Positions 1-8,161 of a stretch of DNA of 64,000 nt are shown here, in pieces (the stretch's first letter is position 1; every line of letters begins with the position of its first letter). Source of the stretch: CAYMPW01 sp964392725 (lineage in GTDB: Archaea; Thermoplasmatota; Thermoplasmata; Methanomassiliicoccales; Methanomethylophilaceae); contig CAYMPW010000001.1 in NCBI GenBank assembly GCA_964392725.1, positions 1-64,000 of the forward strand. Direction: 5' to 3'. The notes under the pieces are model-generated. The model had not been told where the DNA came from, searched no databases, and saw only the letters and a list, made by a program, of their open reading frames with translations. The position numbers were made by a program, and so were the translations under genes.

Positions 1-23
1 TAAATCATCCATCCAAATAGCAA

Positions 24-31
24 TTATATAC
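24..31 (+). promoter_or_regulatory. TATA box for mtaCB
   Basis: TTATATAC lies about 70 nt before the mtaC start codon, which predicts a transcript start near 50 and a 5' leader of about 45 nt. The leader carries a strong GGAGG ribosome binding site at 84-88. No operator is recognisable. Confidence 0.5.
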
Positions 32-95
32 CTAATAGGTGGTAGCATTTTATGTAACTGTTGTTTCGATGACAGTTAAAGAAGGAGGAAAACGA

Positions 96-878
96 ATGAT
101 TAGCTATAAAGGAATTAATGTAGACTCAATTCTCAAACGTTATGATATTAATGCTGAGAATCAGGATACACCCGAATCTATCGGAAACAAAATGCTTCCA
201 AAAGATCCTATTTTTAAGAAAGTAGCAGAAGAAGTTATGTACATGAGGTTCAAGACAGTTGGACCCGTTGTTGCAGAAGCTCTTAAAGAAAAACCAGCAC
301 TTGATGTTATCAACAATGGTTTAGTAGCAGGAATGGAAGTTGTTGCAAAACTTTACGCAGACCACATTTACTACTTGCCTGAAATCATGATGGCAGCAAA
401 GACAATGGAAATCGGTATCGCACTTGCAGAAAAACAGATTCCCGGTGGAAGAGAAACAAAAGGTGTTGTTGTTATGCACGCCGCAGAAGGAGATCCCCAC
501 GATATTGGAAAGAATATTGCAGCAGTTATGATGAGATCTTCCGGATATACAGTCGTTGATATGGGTAAGGACGTAGCTGTAGTTGACGTCGTTGCAGAAG
601 TGGAAAAGAGCAAACCTTTCCTTGTAACAGGAACAGCACTCATGACTACAACAATGACCGCATTCCCCGCAGCAGCGGAGATTCTTGTTGAAAAAGGAAT
701 TACCATTCCATACATGGCAGCAGGTGGAGCTGTGAACAGAGATTTCGCAGAATCATTCGACCTTGGTATTTACTCAGAGAAAGCACCCCAGACACCGCCT
801 ATTGCGGATAAGATTCTTTCAGGAGCAGATTGGAAGAAGATTAGAGAACTTTGGGACGAAATTACAGGAAGTGTTTAA
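96..878 (+). CDS. mtaC: Methanol-specific corrinoid protein MtaC
   Basis: MtaC carries the methyl group from methanol on its corrinoid cofactor; MtaB loads it and MtaA then moves it to coenzyme M in the cytoplasm. The 260-residue protein has the helical B12-binding cap (about residues 35-115) followed by the Rossmann-like cobalamin domain. The signature DPHDIG contains the cobalt-ligating His135, at nearly the same position as in characterised MtaC. The ATG at 96 was chosen because GGAGG at 84-88 is ideally placed; an upstream GTG at 39 would add 19 unconserved residues. The mtaB start codon follows the stop codon by one base, so the two are translationally linked. Confidence 0.96.
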   Translation: MISYKGINVDSILKRYDINAENQDTPESIGNKMLPKDPIFKKVAEEVMYMRFKTVGPVVAEALKEKPALDVINNGLVAGMEVVAKLYADHIYYLPEIMMAAKTMEIGIALAEKQIPGGRETKGVVVMHAAEGDPHDIGKNIAAVMMRSSGYTVVDMGKDVAVVDVVAEVEKSKPFLVTGTALMTTTMTAFPAAAEILVEKGITIPYMAAGGAVNRDFAESFDLGIYSEKAPQTPPIADKILSGADWKKIRELWDEITGSV

Positions 879-879
879 A

Positions 880-2277
880 ATGGCAGCAACAAGATTTACA
901 AAAATGGCATATGACAACGCCGATGATATGGTGTTTGGAAAATCCAAAGAACCAGTTTCATACGGTTTTGGAATTAAGGTTGGTGCTGGAAGAGTTATTC
1001 CTGAAATCAACTATGCACCCAGGCCCGGTAGTGAGAAAGATCCTGCCAAGCTCAAAAAAGAATATGTTGATTATATCAGCAAAGATGTAATCACAAGAGC
1101 AGTTACAGTCGGATTCCCCGATCTCCAGCTTGAAACAGAATGGGTTTCACAGATGGGTAATCCAAAAATGTCCCTTCCTGTTGTTGAAGGACAGAAAGCA
1201 ATCTGTGAGAAATACTACGATGAGTATGGAATCAATCTTGCAGTAAGGCACACAGTTCCCGATCAGCGTGAAGCAGAAGAAGGAATTCGTGTCGGAGCAG
1301 GTGGAAGTCACGCATACCCCGAAGCACTTTTCCAGGCAGCAGAAGTTGTTTGTGAAAATGGTGGAGATCTTTTGTCTTGTGAGACGATGGGTGGAAAAGA
1401 ACTTTCAGATTATGCAACAACAAACGGAGATATCGTTGCATTCTTGTTCGGTGTTGGATACCTCGGTTCCATAGATATGGAATACGTATGGTCTGAATTC
1501 GCAAACATCGCAAAGAAACACAAAGCACACATCGGTGGAGACACAAACTGTGCTGGTGCAAACACTTCAATGTTTATGGCAGGCGGTTTCTTGGACAACG
1601 ATGTTCAGAAAACATATGCGGCAGTAACAAGAGCAATTTCCGCAGCAAGAACAATGGTTGCAAACGAATGTGGCGCAACCGGACCTGACAAGGACTGTGG
1701 TTACGAAGGACCTATCATCAAAGCAATTACAGGAAGGCCTGCAGCACAGGAAGGTAAAAACTGTCAGTGCGCACACTGTGATCTTCAGGGTAACTTGATT
1801 GCACAGGTTTGTGATGTTTGGTCAAACGAATCCGTTGAATACCACCCTGAATTCGGTGGATCTTCAGTTCAGTGTTGGCTCGGACCTCTTGGATACGAAG
1901 TATCTTTGATGAACACCGCACTCGCAACCGGTCAGGAAAAAGTTCTCAGAGATTTGTACATGATCTCCGACAGGTTCAGAGGACCAGAAGGACACATCCT
2001 TGCATACGACAACGCATGGGAAATCGGTAAAGCAATTGCAGACAACGGTGACAACATTTACCTCAGAGCAAAAGCAGCGGGTCTTACCGCAGCAAAGATT
2101 CTCAGGAGAAGTGCAGATGCAAAAGAACTTCAGCTCACTGTCAAACAGAACGATGTTCTCAATGACATAATCAAGAAGCTCACTGAACTTCCTGACGAAG
2201 AAGACAAGTTCGTCGAGTACTGTCTCAAACAGTACAAGGATGTACCTAACTTCAACCCTAAGAACTACGATCTCTAA
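880..2277 (+). CDS. mtaB: Methanol:corrinoid methyltransferase MtaB
   Basis: This zinc enzyme activates methanol and methylates the Co(I) corrinoid of MtaC. The protein has 465 residues, the normal family length. The zinc ligands known from the Methanosarcina barkeri enzyme (Glu164, Cys220, Cys269) map by a constant offset of four onto Glu168 (in SCETMG), Cys224 (in DTNCAGANTS) and Cys273 (in KDCGYEG). No in-frame amber codon is present, as expected, because only the methylamine methyltransferases contain pyrrolysine. It follows mtaC after one base, giving an mtaCB operon that ends at a hairpin near 2300. No mtaA is seen here. Confidence 0.97.
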   Translation: MAATRFTKMAYDNADDMVFGKSKEPVSYGFGIKVGAGRVIPEINYAPRPGSEKDPAKLKKEYVDYISKDVITRAVTVGFPDLQLETEWVSQMGNPKMSLPVVEGQKAICEKYYDEYGINLAVRHTVPDQREAEEGIRVGAGGSHAYPEALFQAAEVVCENGGDLLSCETMGGKELSDYATTNGDIVAFLFGVGYLGSIDMEYVWSEFANIAKKHKAHIGGDTNCAGANTSMFMAGGFLDNDVQKTYAAVTRAISAARTMVANECGATGPDKDCGYEGPIIKAITGRPAAQEGKNCQCAHCDLQGNLIAQVCDVWSNESVEYHPEFGGSSVQCWLGPLGYEVSLMNTALATGQEKVLRDLYMISDRFRGPEGHILAYDNAWEIGKAIADNGDNIYLRAKAAGLTAAKILRRSADAKELQLTVKQNDVLNDIIKKLTELPDEEDKFVEYCLKQYKDVPNFNPKNYDL

Positions 2278-2299
2278 GTAGATTTTTCTAAACTTTTTA

Positions 2300-2337
2300 C
2301 CCCTCTTAACAGAGGGGGAAAATATTTCTTTTTATTG
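2300..2337 (+). terminator. Hairpin terminator after mtaB
   Basis: CCCCTCT (2300-2306) pairs perfectly with AGAGGGG (2311-2317) around the loop TAAC and is followed by an A/T-rich stretch containing TTTCTTTTTA. It sits 23 bases after the mtaB stop. Confidence 0.65.
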
Positions 2338-2389
2338 TGTTGGCTCTTTCTTAGAATAGATTAATATTCTGTTGATGTAATCTTAATTT

Positions 2390-3232
2390 ATGGAAGAGGA
2401 AAACGAATCGGGAAGGCATGTAATGTATTGCTTGGGAATGTCCCGCGTCGTTATCGAAAATGGAGAAATAGTTGAAGTTGGAGAGCCTGTAATAAAGCAC
2501 TGTCCGCTATTCAAAAAGTATCGCAATATCGATGAAATCAATGTGGACACGGTTCGTGAAAATATTCAATTCCGTATGGATACGTTCGGCATGTGTTGTT
2601 CCAACCGTGAAACTCGCATGAAGAACTTTTTAAGTTTCGGAATATCTGAAATTCTTTCCTCTTCTTTACAAAATGGATTGATTGATGCAGCTGTTATCGG
2701 TTCGGATGGTTGTGGAACCGTTGTAATTACAGATCCCGAAATCGTACAGGGTTTGGGAGGTAGAATATCCGGAATTGCGGAAACAAGTCCAATACAAGCT
2801 GTCATAGATGCTGTTGGTTCAGATAATATTCTTGATGCAAAAACAACTCCTTTGAATCAAGTCAAAGGAGCAGAATTGGCATATAATCTTGGATACAAAT
2901 CCATTGCAGTAACCGTGGCATTTCCGGAAGACGCGTTGCAACTACGTGAAAAATATGGTAAGAATATTATTATCATTGCGGTACACACAACAGGTGTTTC
3001 AAAAGAAGGTGCCAGCATTTATTTTGATAACGCGGACATAATAACATCATGCGCATCAAAATATCTTCGTGAAGAATCCAAAATGAGAGATGTGGTTGTA
3101 GCGGGAAACAAAGTTCCAGTCTATGGAGTAACAGAAAAAGGGAAGGAACTTGTTTTAATGAAACTTAAAGAAGTTAACAAAGAAGAATGGAAAGGTAGTC
3201 CTCCTGAAGAACCACCTTTTCCTTTGTTGTAA
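2390..3232 (+). CDS. Methanogenesis marker protein 8 (DUF2099)
   Basis: The 280-residue protein has the features of the DUF2099 / methanogenesis marker 8 family, found only in methanogens and of unknown biochemical function. The N-terminal part has a conserved MSRVVIENGEIVEVGEP stretch followed by KHCPLF. Paired cysteines (MCCSN) lie near residue 63 and a glycine-rich GSDGCGTVV segment near residue 105. It is cytosolic, with no signal peptide or membrane segment. A small conserved gene follows after 9 bases, so the two probably form one unit. Location just after mtaCB suggests co-selection with methanogenesis genes but does not show a role. The family assignment is from memory of conserved motifs. 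Confidence 0.8.
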   Translation: MEEENESGRHVMYCLGMSRVVIENGEIVEVGEPVIKHCPLFKKYRNIDEINVDTVRENIQFRMDTFGMCCSNRETRMKNFLSFGISEILSSSLQNGLIDAAVIGSDGCGTVVITDPEIVQGLGGRISGIAETSPIQAVIDAVGSDNILDAKTTPLNQVKGAELAYNLGYKSIAVTVAFPEDALQLREKYGKNIIIIAVHTTGVSKEGASIYFDNADIITSCASKYLREESKMRDVVVAGNKVPVYGVTEKGKELVLMKLKEVNKEEWKGSPPEEPPFPLL

Positions 3233-3241
3233 GGTGATATC

Positions 3242-3565
3242 ATGACATCAGTAATCGTTAACATGAGAACTTGTAGTAAAACCCACAAAGTTACTGTGGA
3301 TTTGGATGGTGCAGATTTGAAAGTTCACATTGATTCGGATTGTGAACATGTTAGAGAATATGCGGAAAAACTCACAACCATTACAATAGAAGATGTAACA
3401 GATCGTAATGGAAGTAAAGTCTTTGATCCGGAAATTGCAAAATCGCTTTCTTTGCCTTGTTTGGTTCCCAACGCCGTAATAAACGCGGCATGGATGGAAT
3501 TGGGCATGCTTTCAAAGAATCTTGCAGCCCGTTCCCATTCCAACGATATCGTGTTTCCGGAATAA
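3242..3565 (+). CDS. Small conserved methanogen protein
   Basis: This 107-residue protein is co-directional with marker protein 8 and 9 bases after it; the AAGGTGAT overlapping the previous stop serves as ribosome binding site. It holds three cysteines (RTCSKTH, DSDCEHV and LPCLVPNAV) and a C-terminal helical region. The CLVPNAVINAAWMELGML segment resembles small Cys-containing methanogen proteins of unknown function (possibly DUF6951, which I cannot confirm). The cysteines could bind a metal or form a redox pair. No function is assigned. Confidence 0.75.
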   Translation: MTSVIVNMRTCSKTHKVTVDLDGADLKVHIDSDCEHVREYAEKLTTITIEDVTDRNGSKVFDPEIAKSLSLPCLVPNAVINAAWMELGMLSKNLAARSHSNDIVFPE

Positions 3566-4114
3566 TCAGGATTTTATAGATTCTACAAAATCCTTGATTT
3601 TTTCTTGATACAAAGCACGGTTAATCTGTTCTTTGTTGGCAAAAGGAATAGCAATAGCTCCGACGTATTTTGCACCGTAATATTCGCAAAAATCCAAAAG
3701 TGCGTTTACAGCGGAACCTGCAACGAATTCATCATCGCCCATTGTCACAGCAACGGCAATTTTCTTTCTTGCCATTTTATTGACGTTCAGACTTTCTGCG
3801 CGAAGACTGTGAAGACGGCTGATGAATGCAACAAGGGGAGCGGTAAAATTCCACATGTATATAGGAGATGCTAAAATAATTAAATCCGAATTCAAAACTT
3901 TATCGTAAAGTTCAATCATATCATCCTTTTGGGCGCATTTTGTATCCATTATTTTTTTCTGGCATGCTCCACAGTTGACGCAACCTTTAAAATTCAAATT
4001 AGAAAGGAAGATTTCTTCAACAGTATCGTCACCAAGGTTTGATTTGATGGATTCTGTCAATGCGGCTGTGTTTCCATTTTTACGTGGAGTTCCGTTAAAA
4101 ATTACAATCTTCAT
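3566..4114 (-). CDS. Iron-sulfur flavoprotein, flavodoxin-like NAD(P)H/FMN reductase family
   Basis: The 182-residue protein begins with the FMN phosphate-binding loop NGTPRKNGNT (residues 6-15), then a CxxCxxC cluster with a fourth Cys (CVNCGACQ ... TKC) typical of Isf-type proteins that hold one [4Fe-4S] cluster beside FMN, and later the ASPIYMWNFTAP motif. It probably passes electrons between ferredoxin and small acceptors. The start was set at the ATG of MKIVIF because AGGTG lies six bases upstream; a GTG nine bases further out falls inside that ribosome binding site. It converges with the small gene ending at 3565. Confidence 0.88.
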   Translation of the reverse strand: MKIVIFNGTPRKNGNTAALTESIKSNLGDDTVEEIFLSNLNFKGCVNCGACQKKIMDTKCAQKDDMIELYDKVLNSDLIILASPIYMWNFTAPLVAFISRLHSLRAESLNVNKMARKKIAVAVTMGDDEFVAGSAVNALLDFCEYYGAKYVGAIAIPFANKEQINRALYQEKIKDFVESIKS

Positions 4115-4138
4115 AAAAAACACCTCTTGGATGAGTGG

Positions 4139-4222
4139 TGTGGGAGCTGGGATTTGAACCCAGGAACCGCTAGGGACAGGATCCTAAGTCCTGCGCCGTA
4201 GACCAGGCTTGGCTACCCCCAC
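4139..4222 (-). tRNA. tRNA-Leu(UAG)
   Basis: The minus strand folds as a class II tRNA. The acceptor stem GTGGGGG (complement of 4216-4222) pairs with CTCCCAC, with one G.U. The anticodon loop CTTAGGA gives anticodon UAG. A long variable arm follows, and the T arm contains GGTTCAAATCC. The bases after the discriminator A read CCA (complement of 4136-4138), so the 3' CCA is encoded. No intron is visible. Confidence 0.95.
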
Positions 4223-4265
4223 ACTTGTTTTTCTGATACACAATCTATTTTATAACTGTTCTGTC

Positions 4266-4302
4266 AAAACTTTGAAAAATCATTCATATTTCTCAAAGTT
4301 TT
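4266..4302. repeat. Inverted repeat between tRNA-Leu and iorA
   Basis: AAAACTTTGA (4266-4275) and TCAAAGTTTT (4293-4302) are perfect inverted arms around a 17-nt AT-rich centre. The element lies just downstream of a TATA-like sequence (TTTTATAAC near 4250) in the spacer between the divergent tRNA gene and iorA. It could be an operator for iorAB or a leader hairpin. Confidence 0.5.
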
Positions 4303-4380
4303 ATTTTTCAATTATTTTGAGTTTATACAAAACCAAATTAAAGAACATCCGCGATACCCACACACAGGAACGTGAATAAT

Positions 4381-6198
4381 ATGGCAGATATTCTGGCAGA
4401 CAGCGGCAAAGTATTGTTGCTCGGTAATGAAGCGATTACCAGAGGTCTGATCGAAGCAGGTGTAAAATTTGCATCGACATACCCCGGAACTCCATCATCC
4501 GAAATTGGAAACATTCTGGAAAAAATTTCAGACAAAACCGGCATGTATTTTGAATTCTCAACCAATGAAAAAATTGCATTGGAAACTTCTGCGGCCGCAG
4601 CGGCAGCAGGTGTACGTTCATTCGCATTCATGAAACATGTAGGTTTGAATGTTGCAGCAGATCCTATGATGACATTGGCATACGCCGGTGTAAATGGCGG
4701 AATGTTGATCATGTCCGCAGATGATCCTTCAACACACAGTTCTCAGAACGAACAGGATAACCGTTATTATTCGACATTGGCTCTTTTGCCAATGATGGAA
4801 CCATCTACTCCCGCGGAAGCAAAAGAGATGGTAAAAGAAGCTTACGAAGTTTCGGAAAAACTTACGCTTCCTCTTATTTTCAGAACAACAACACGTGTAA
4901 ATCATGCTCGTGGAATTGTTGAAATGGGTCCAATTTTAGATAAACCAGCAAAAGGAAAATTCGAGAAAGACACAAGCAGATATGTAAATATCCCCGCATT
5001 CGCACGTCTTAACAGAGTAAGACTTCTTAATCTTATGAAAGACGCAGCAGAACTTTCCGAAAAATCACCTTTGAATTTCATCGAAGGAGACGGAGAGATC
5101 GGTGTAATCACATCCGGTGTTTCATACACATATGTTAAAGAATACATGTCCGGAGTTTCAATCTTAAAACTCGGATTCACAAATCCTCTTCCCGAAAAGA
5201 AAATCGCTTCTTTCATTGAGGGAAAGAAATACATCATAGTCGTAGAAGAATTGGAACCCTTCGTCGAAGATCAGGTTCTTCGTATCTGCGCACAGAACAA
5301 TCTTAACGTACCTGTTTACGGAAAGAGATCCGGAAACCTTCCCTTTGAATGGGAATACAGCCCCGATGTTCTTGCAAAAATTTCAGACATCGTAACAATC
5401 GACAAGGTTCCTGAAGCTTTGACACCCATAGATATCAAACTTCCAAACAGACCTCCGACACTTTGCGCAGGATGTCCCCACCGTGGAATATATGCTGCAA
5501 CAAAGAAAGCAGTCGGAAACAGAGAAGTTGTTTACTGTTCGGATATCGGATGTTACACACTCGGAGTTCAGCCTCCATTCACAGCAGCAGATTATATTAT
5601 CTGTATGGGCGGAGGATCCGGAGCAGCAGGTGGATTCTCGGAAGTTACAGACCAGAAAGCAATAGCTTTCCTCGGAGATTCAACATTCTTCCACGCGGGA
5701 ATTCCTCCACTTATATCAGCTAAATTCAACAATCACAAGATTGTAATGGTTATTTTAGATAACAGAACAACCGCAATGACCGGACACCAACCGAATCCCG
5801 GAACCGGAAGAAACTTCGGAGGAGTTCAGACCGATGCGATGGATATCGAATCCATCGTACGCGGAATCGGAGTCGGATATCTTGAAACCGTAGATCCATA
5901 CGATGTAAAGAGAGCAACCGAAGTTATGAAGGGCGCTATCGATTATGATGGAGTTGCCGTAGTAATTTCAAAACGCGCATGTCCTCTCGAACTCAAAAAG
6001 GAAAAGAAACTCGAAGTAAAACGTTGCGAAGTAGATCAAGATAAATGTATCCAGTGTGAAATTTGTCTCAAAACTATCGCATGTCCTGCACTTGCAAAGA
6101 TCGATGATATGATTACTGTTGATTCTACGCAGTGTATCGGTTGTGGAATGTGTGCAAACGTTTGTCCAAAGGGTGCATTGAAGGAGGTATCCCAATGA
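4381..6198 (+). CDS. iorA: Indolepyruvate:ferredoxin oxidoreductase, alpha subunit
   Basis: IorA with IorB converts aryl pyruvates (indolepyruvate, phenylpyruvate) and CoA to the aryl-acetyl-CoA with reduction of ferredoxin, or runs in reverse to make aromatic amino acids. The 605-residue subunit has the N-terminal pyrimidine-binding part (TYPGTPSSE), a central transketolase-like domain, the thiamine-diphosphate part around residues 370-510 (CAGCPHRG, GDSTFFHAG) and a C-terminal 2x[4Fe-4S] ferredoxin domain beginning near Cys556 and Cys585 (CIQCEICL, CIGCGMCANVCP). A GTG at 4372 could also initiate, but the ATG at 4381 has better spacing to AGGAA. It overlaps iorB by four bases. Confidence 0.95.
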   Translation: MADILADSGKVLLLGNEAITRGLIEAGVKFASTYPGTPSSEIGNILEKISDKTGMYFEFSTNEKIALETSAAAAAAGVRSFAFMKHVGLNVAADPMMTLAYAGVNGGMLIMSADDPSTHSSQNEQDNRYYSTLALLPMMEPSTPAEAKEMVKEAYEVSEKLTLPLIFRTTTRVNHARGIVEMGPILDKPAKGKFEKDTSRYVNIPAFARLNRVRLLNLMKDAAELSEKSPLNFIEGDGEIGVITSGVSYTYVKEYMSGVSILKLGFTNPLPEKKIASFIEGKKYIIVVEELEPFVEDQVLRICAQNNLNVPVYGKRSGNLPFEWEYSPDVLAKISDIVTIDKVPEALTPIDIKLPNRPPTLCAGCPHRGIYAATKKAVGNREVVYCSDIGCYTLGVQPPFTAADYIICMGGGSGAAGGFSEVTDQKAIAFLGDSTFFHAGIPPLISAKFNNHKIVMVILDNRTTAMTGHQPNPGTGRNFGGVQTDAMDIESIVRGIGVGYLETVDPYDVKRATEVMKGAIDYDGVAVVISKRACPLELKKEKKLEVKRCEVDQDKCIQCEICLKTIACPALAKIDDMITVDSTQCIGCGMCANVCPKGALKEVSQ

Positions 6199-6785
6199 AA
6201 TATTCCATTCAGATCGTAGGTGTCGGAGGACAGGGTGTTCTTCTTGCATCAATGGTTCTCGGAAACGCTGCAATGAAAGCAGGATATCAGGTTGCAATGA
6301 GTGAAGTTCACGGTATGGCTCAGAGAGGAGGAAGCGTACTTTCCACTCTCCGTATGGGTGATAACGTAACAAGTCCTCTTGAATCAACAGGTGGAGCAGA
6401 TCTCATTATGGGATTCGAGCCTGTGGAAACATGCAGAAACATTTCACTCGGAAACAAAGATACAAAGATTCTCATGAATCTCGATCCTGTGCTTCCTTCG
6501 ATGGTAGCTGCGGGATTCGAATCATATCCTGACGTAAACGGATTGATTTCTGCAATGAAATCCAAAACAGAGAATCTTAAAACAATCGAGGCAACCGACA
6601 TTGCTGTCAAAGCCGGAAAAGCCGTTGCCGCAAATGCAGTAATGATCGGTGCTGTCGCAGCAATAGAAGGATTCCCTATGTCAAAGGATCTTTTGAAAGA
6701 AACCCTTTTGGAAACTGTTCCCGAAAAGTTCAAAGAACTCAACGGAAAAGCTTTCGATATGGGTTACGATTCGATGAAATCATAA
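6195..6785 (+). CDS. iorB: Indolepyruvate:ferredoxin oxidoreductase, beta subunit
   Basis: This 196-residue gamma-domain subunit (2-oxoacid oxidoreductase catalytic domain) completes the IOR complex. It begins with the nucleotide-like loop IVGVGGQGVLLAS and carries HGMAQRGGSV, both diagnostic. The ATG overlaps the iorA stop as ATGA and has a strong AAGGAGGT at 6181-6188, inside the end of iorA, so translation is coupled. A perfect hairpin terminator follows at 6794. Confidence 0.95.
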   Translation: MKYSIQIVGVGGQGVLLASMVLGNAAMKAGYQVAMSEVHGMAQRGGSVLSTLRMGDNVTSPLESTGGADLIMGFEPVETCRNISLGNKDTKILMNLDPVLPSMVAAGFESYPDVNGLISAMKSKTENLKTIEATDIAVKAGKAVAANAVMIGAVAAIEGFPMSKDLLKETLLETVPEKFKELNGKAFDMGYDSMKS

Positions 6786-6793
6786 TTTTAATT

Positions 6794-6827
6794 GCCGGGT
6801 GGTTTTCCACCCGGCTTCTTATTTTAT
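6794..6827 (+). terminator. Hairpin terminator after iorB
   Basis: GCCGGGTGG (6794-6802), loop TTTT, CCACCCGGC (6807-6815) form a perfect 9-bp GC-rich stem followed by TTCTTATTTTATT. Confidence 0.8.
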
Positions 6828-6904
6828 TAATTGTTATTTTTCAACCGTATAGAATATACAATTAATAATGGATATTTGTAAAAATATTACAAATATTGGT
6901 AATA

Positions 6905-6942
6905 AAATGAAAAAGTGTGTGGGCAGCAGCGCCACCCACACT
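6905..6942 (-). terminator. Hairpin terminator after the ftsZ-like gene
   Basis: On the minus strand, just past the ftsZ-like stop, GTGTGGG (complement of 6935-6941) pairs with CCCACAC (complement of 6917-6923), followed by ACTTTTTCATTTTATT. The loop is 11 nt. Confidence 0.6.
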
Positions 6943-6960
6943 GGGGAGATATAATCGTAA

Positions 6961-7680
6961 TTATGCTTTCATGCCGAATCTGATTCTGAGATCCGAAGGT
7001 GTGTTTTCATTCGAATCATCGAATTTCATGTTGTTGAGTTCATCAACAAATGTGTCGGCAATTCTTGCAGTCTGCTTTCTGATGAAGTCTGCGATGCCTG
7101 CGTTAACTGTTTTGAACGCTTCGGGCATGGTTGCATCAGGGAGTTGCTCCAATACTTTGTTGTTTTCAACAACTACTGTAAGAGGGCATACTGCTTCCAA
7201 GTGACTTAAGCCAATTCTTGCGTTAGTCGTTCTTGTATTTTCAAAGAAGAACGGATTTATCGCAATTGCAAATGTCATGATGTTAAGTCTCTGTGCAATT
7301 TCAGCAACAACTGCTGCTGCACCAGATCCTGTTCCGCCACCCATGCCGGCTACGACGAATACGATATCATGGCCCCTCAGGGCATTTTCGATTTCGTCTT
7401 CGTGTACTTTCGCACACTTTCTTCCTAGGCCTGCGTCTCCGCGGGCTCCTTCGCCCTGGGTTACGGCTTTGCAGATATACAGCTTCTGATCTGCGTTGCA
7501 GTTCATCAATGCTGTCTTATCCGTGTTTATTCCAATGGTGTCGGCTGCAATACATGACATGTATAGATCGCTGACTACATTGCATCCAGCTCCGCCTACA
7601 CCTACAACCGCTACGCGCGGTTCGATTGTTACTTCATACTCGTTTGTTTCGATTGTTCCGGTCGTGTCTTGCACCCCCAT
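6961..7680 (-). CDS. Half-length FtsZ-like GTPase (N-terminal domain only)
   Basis: FtsZ is the tubulin-like GTPase of the cell-division ring. This 239-residue protein contains an apparently complete FtsZ nucleotide-binding domain: T1 loop GVGGAGCN (27-34), tubulin signature GGGTGSG (114-120) and the PFFFENTRTTNA segment (143-154). It stops near residue 239, where usual FtsZ has about 360-390 residues. The T7 loop (NxDxxD), which completes the GTPase site of the neighbouring subunit, and the C-terminal domain are missing. The end is TAA followed by a terminator, so this is not amber read-through or an obvious frameshift. The motifs are intact, so it looks functional: perhaps a filament-capping or regulatory paralog. 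It lies downstream of an RHH gene. Confidence 0.85.
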   Translation of the reverse strand: MGVQDTTGTIETNEYEVTIEPRVAVVGVGGAGCNVVSDLYMSCIAADTIGINTDKTALMNCNADQKLYICKAVTQGEGARGDAGLGRKCAKVHEDEIENALRGHDIVFVVAGMGGGTGSGAAAVVAEIAQRLNIMTFAIAINPFFFENTRTTNARIGLSHLEAVCPLTVVVENNKVLEQLPDATMPEAFKTVNAGIADFIRKQTARIADTFVDELNNMKFDDSNENTPSDLRIRFGMKA

Positions 7681-7721
7681 TTTTGTTTTTTTAAAGTGTT
7701 TTTCGAAAAGAACCTCAAAGG

Positions 7722-7739
7722 TACTTCGTTGCCGAAGTA
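7722..7739. repeat. Perfect hairpin between RHH gene and ftsZ-like gene
   Basis: TACTTCG (7722-7728), loop TTGC, CGAAGTA (7733-7739) is a perfect 7-bp stem in the 99-nt spacer between the RHH gene and the ftsZ-like gene. No Shine-Dalgarno sequence precedes the ftsZ-like ATG; the 30 bases before it are A/T-rich with TTTAAAAAAA. The hairpin may be a partial terminator or an RNA processing or operator site that uncouples the two genes. Confidence 0.5.
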
Positions 7740-7779
7740 TCCCATCCTCCTTTGGTTCTAATCTATCCCATCCATTTCT

Positions 7780-8106
7780 TCATTTGAGCTGAGCACTCAT
7801 CTGAGCGCGTTTGAACGCGCGTTCCGCGGAATCCCCGATCGCATTCGTGGGGACAATTGCATCCAAGATGCATTTCCTTGCGAACTCCTCCTCGCTGAAG
7901 ATGGTCCCATCCTCCTTCATACCAGCAAGAGTGTTCAGATGTACTTCGCTAAGACGGACGAAGATTCCGTCTTCCGAGCGGCTGAAAGCGCGCACGGCAT
8001 TTCTGATGAAATCAGACGCATTCTCATTCGTATGTTCCATAAGGTAATCGCTCATAACCTGAGCTTCCTCATCTCCCATCCTGAATGTTACAGATTTTGT
8101 CGTCAT
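7780..8106 (-). CDS. Ribbon-helix-helix regulator, CdrS-like, upstream of the ftsZ-like gene
   Basis: The 108-residue protein starts with a ribbon-helix-helix fold: beta strand TTKSVTFRMG, then helix DEEAQVMSDYLMEH and helix NASDFIRNAVRAFS, with a Glu/Lys-rich C-terminal extension. A small RHH regulator directly upstream of an ftsZ gene matches the cdrS-ftsZ2 arrangement known from euryarchaea, where CdrS controls division genes; orthology here is inference. Starts at 8106 (MTTKS) or 8115 (MKIMTTKS) are both possible, with AGGA at 8119-8122. An array of TTACAG boxes lies upstream, so autoregulation is likely. Confidence 0.85.
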   Translation of the reverse strand: MTTKSVTFRMGDEEAQVMSDYLMEHTNENASDFIRNAVRAFSRSEDGIFVRLSEVHLNTLAGMKEDGTIFSEEEFARKCILDAIVPTNAIGDSAERAFKRAQMSAQLK

Positions 8107-8161
8107 GATTTTCATCAATCCTAAGAGTTCAAGTCCCACCCCAACTCTGTAGAATGAAATA

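Noticed and set aside
1232..1570. Cys/His-rich antisense frame over mtaB
   Set aside because: It is a shadow of the mtaB codon pattern; mtaB is certain in the other strand.
880..2277. Pyrrolysine codon in the methyltransferase MtaB
   Set aside because: The frame has no internal TAG; methanol methyltransferases do not contain pyrrolysine.
6905..6960. Amber read-through or frameshift extension of the short ftsZ
   Set aside because: The stop is TAA and the following sequence is a terminator hairpin with no FtsZ-like coding in any frame.
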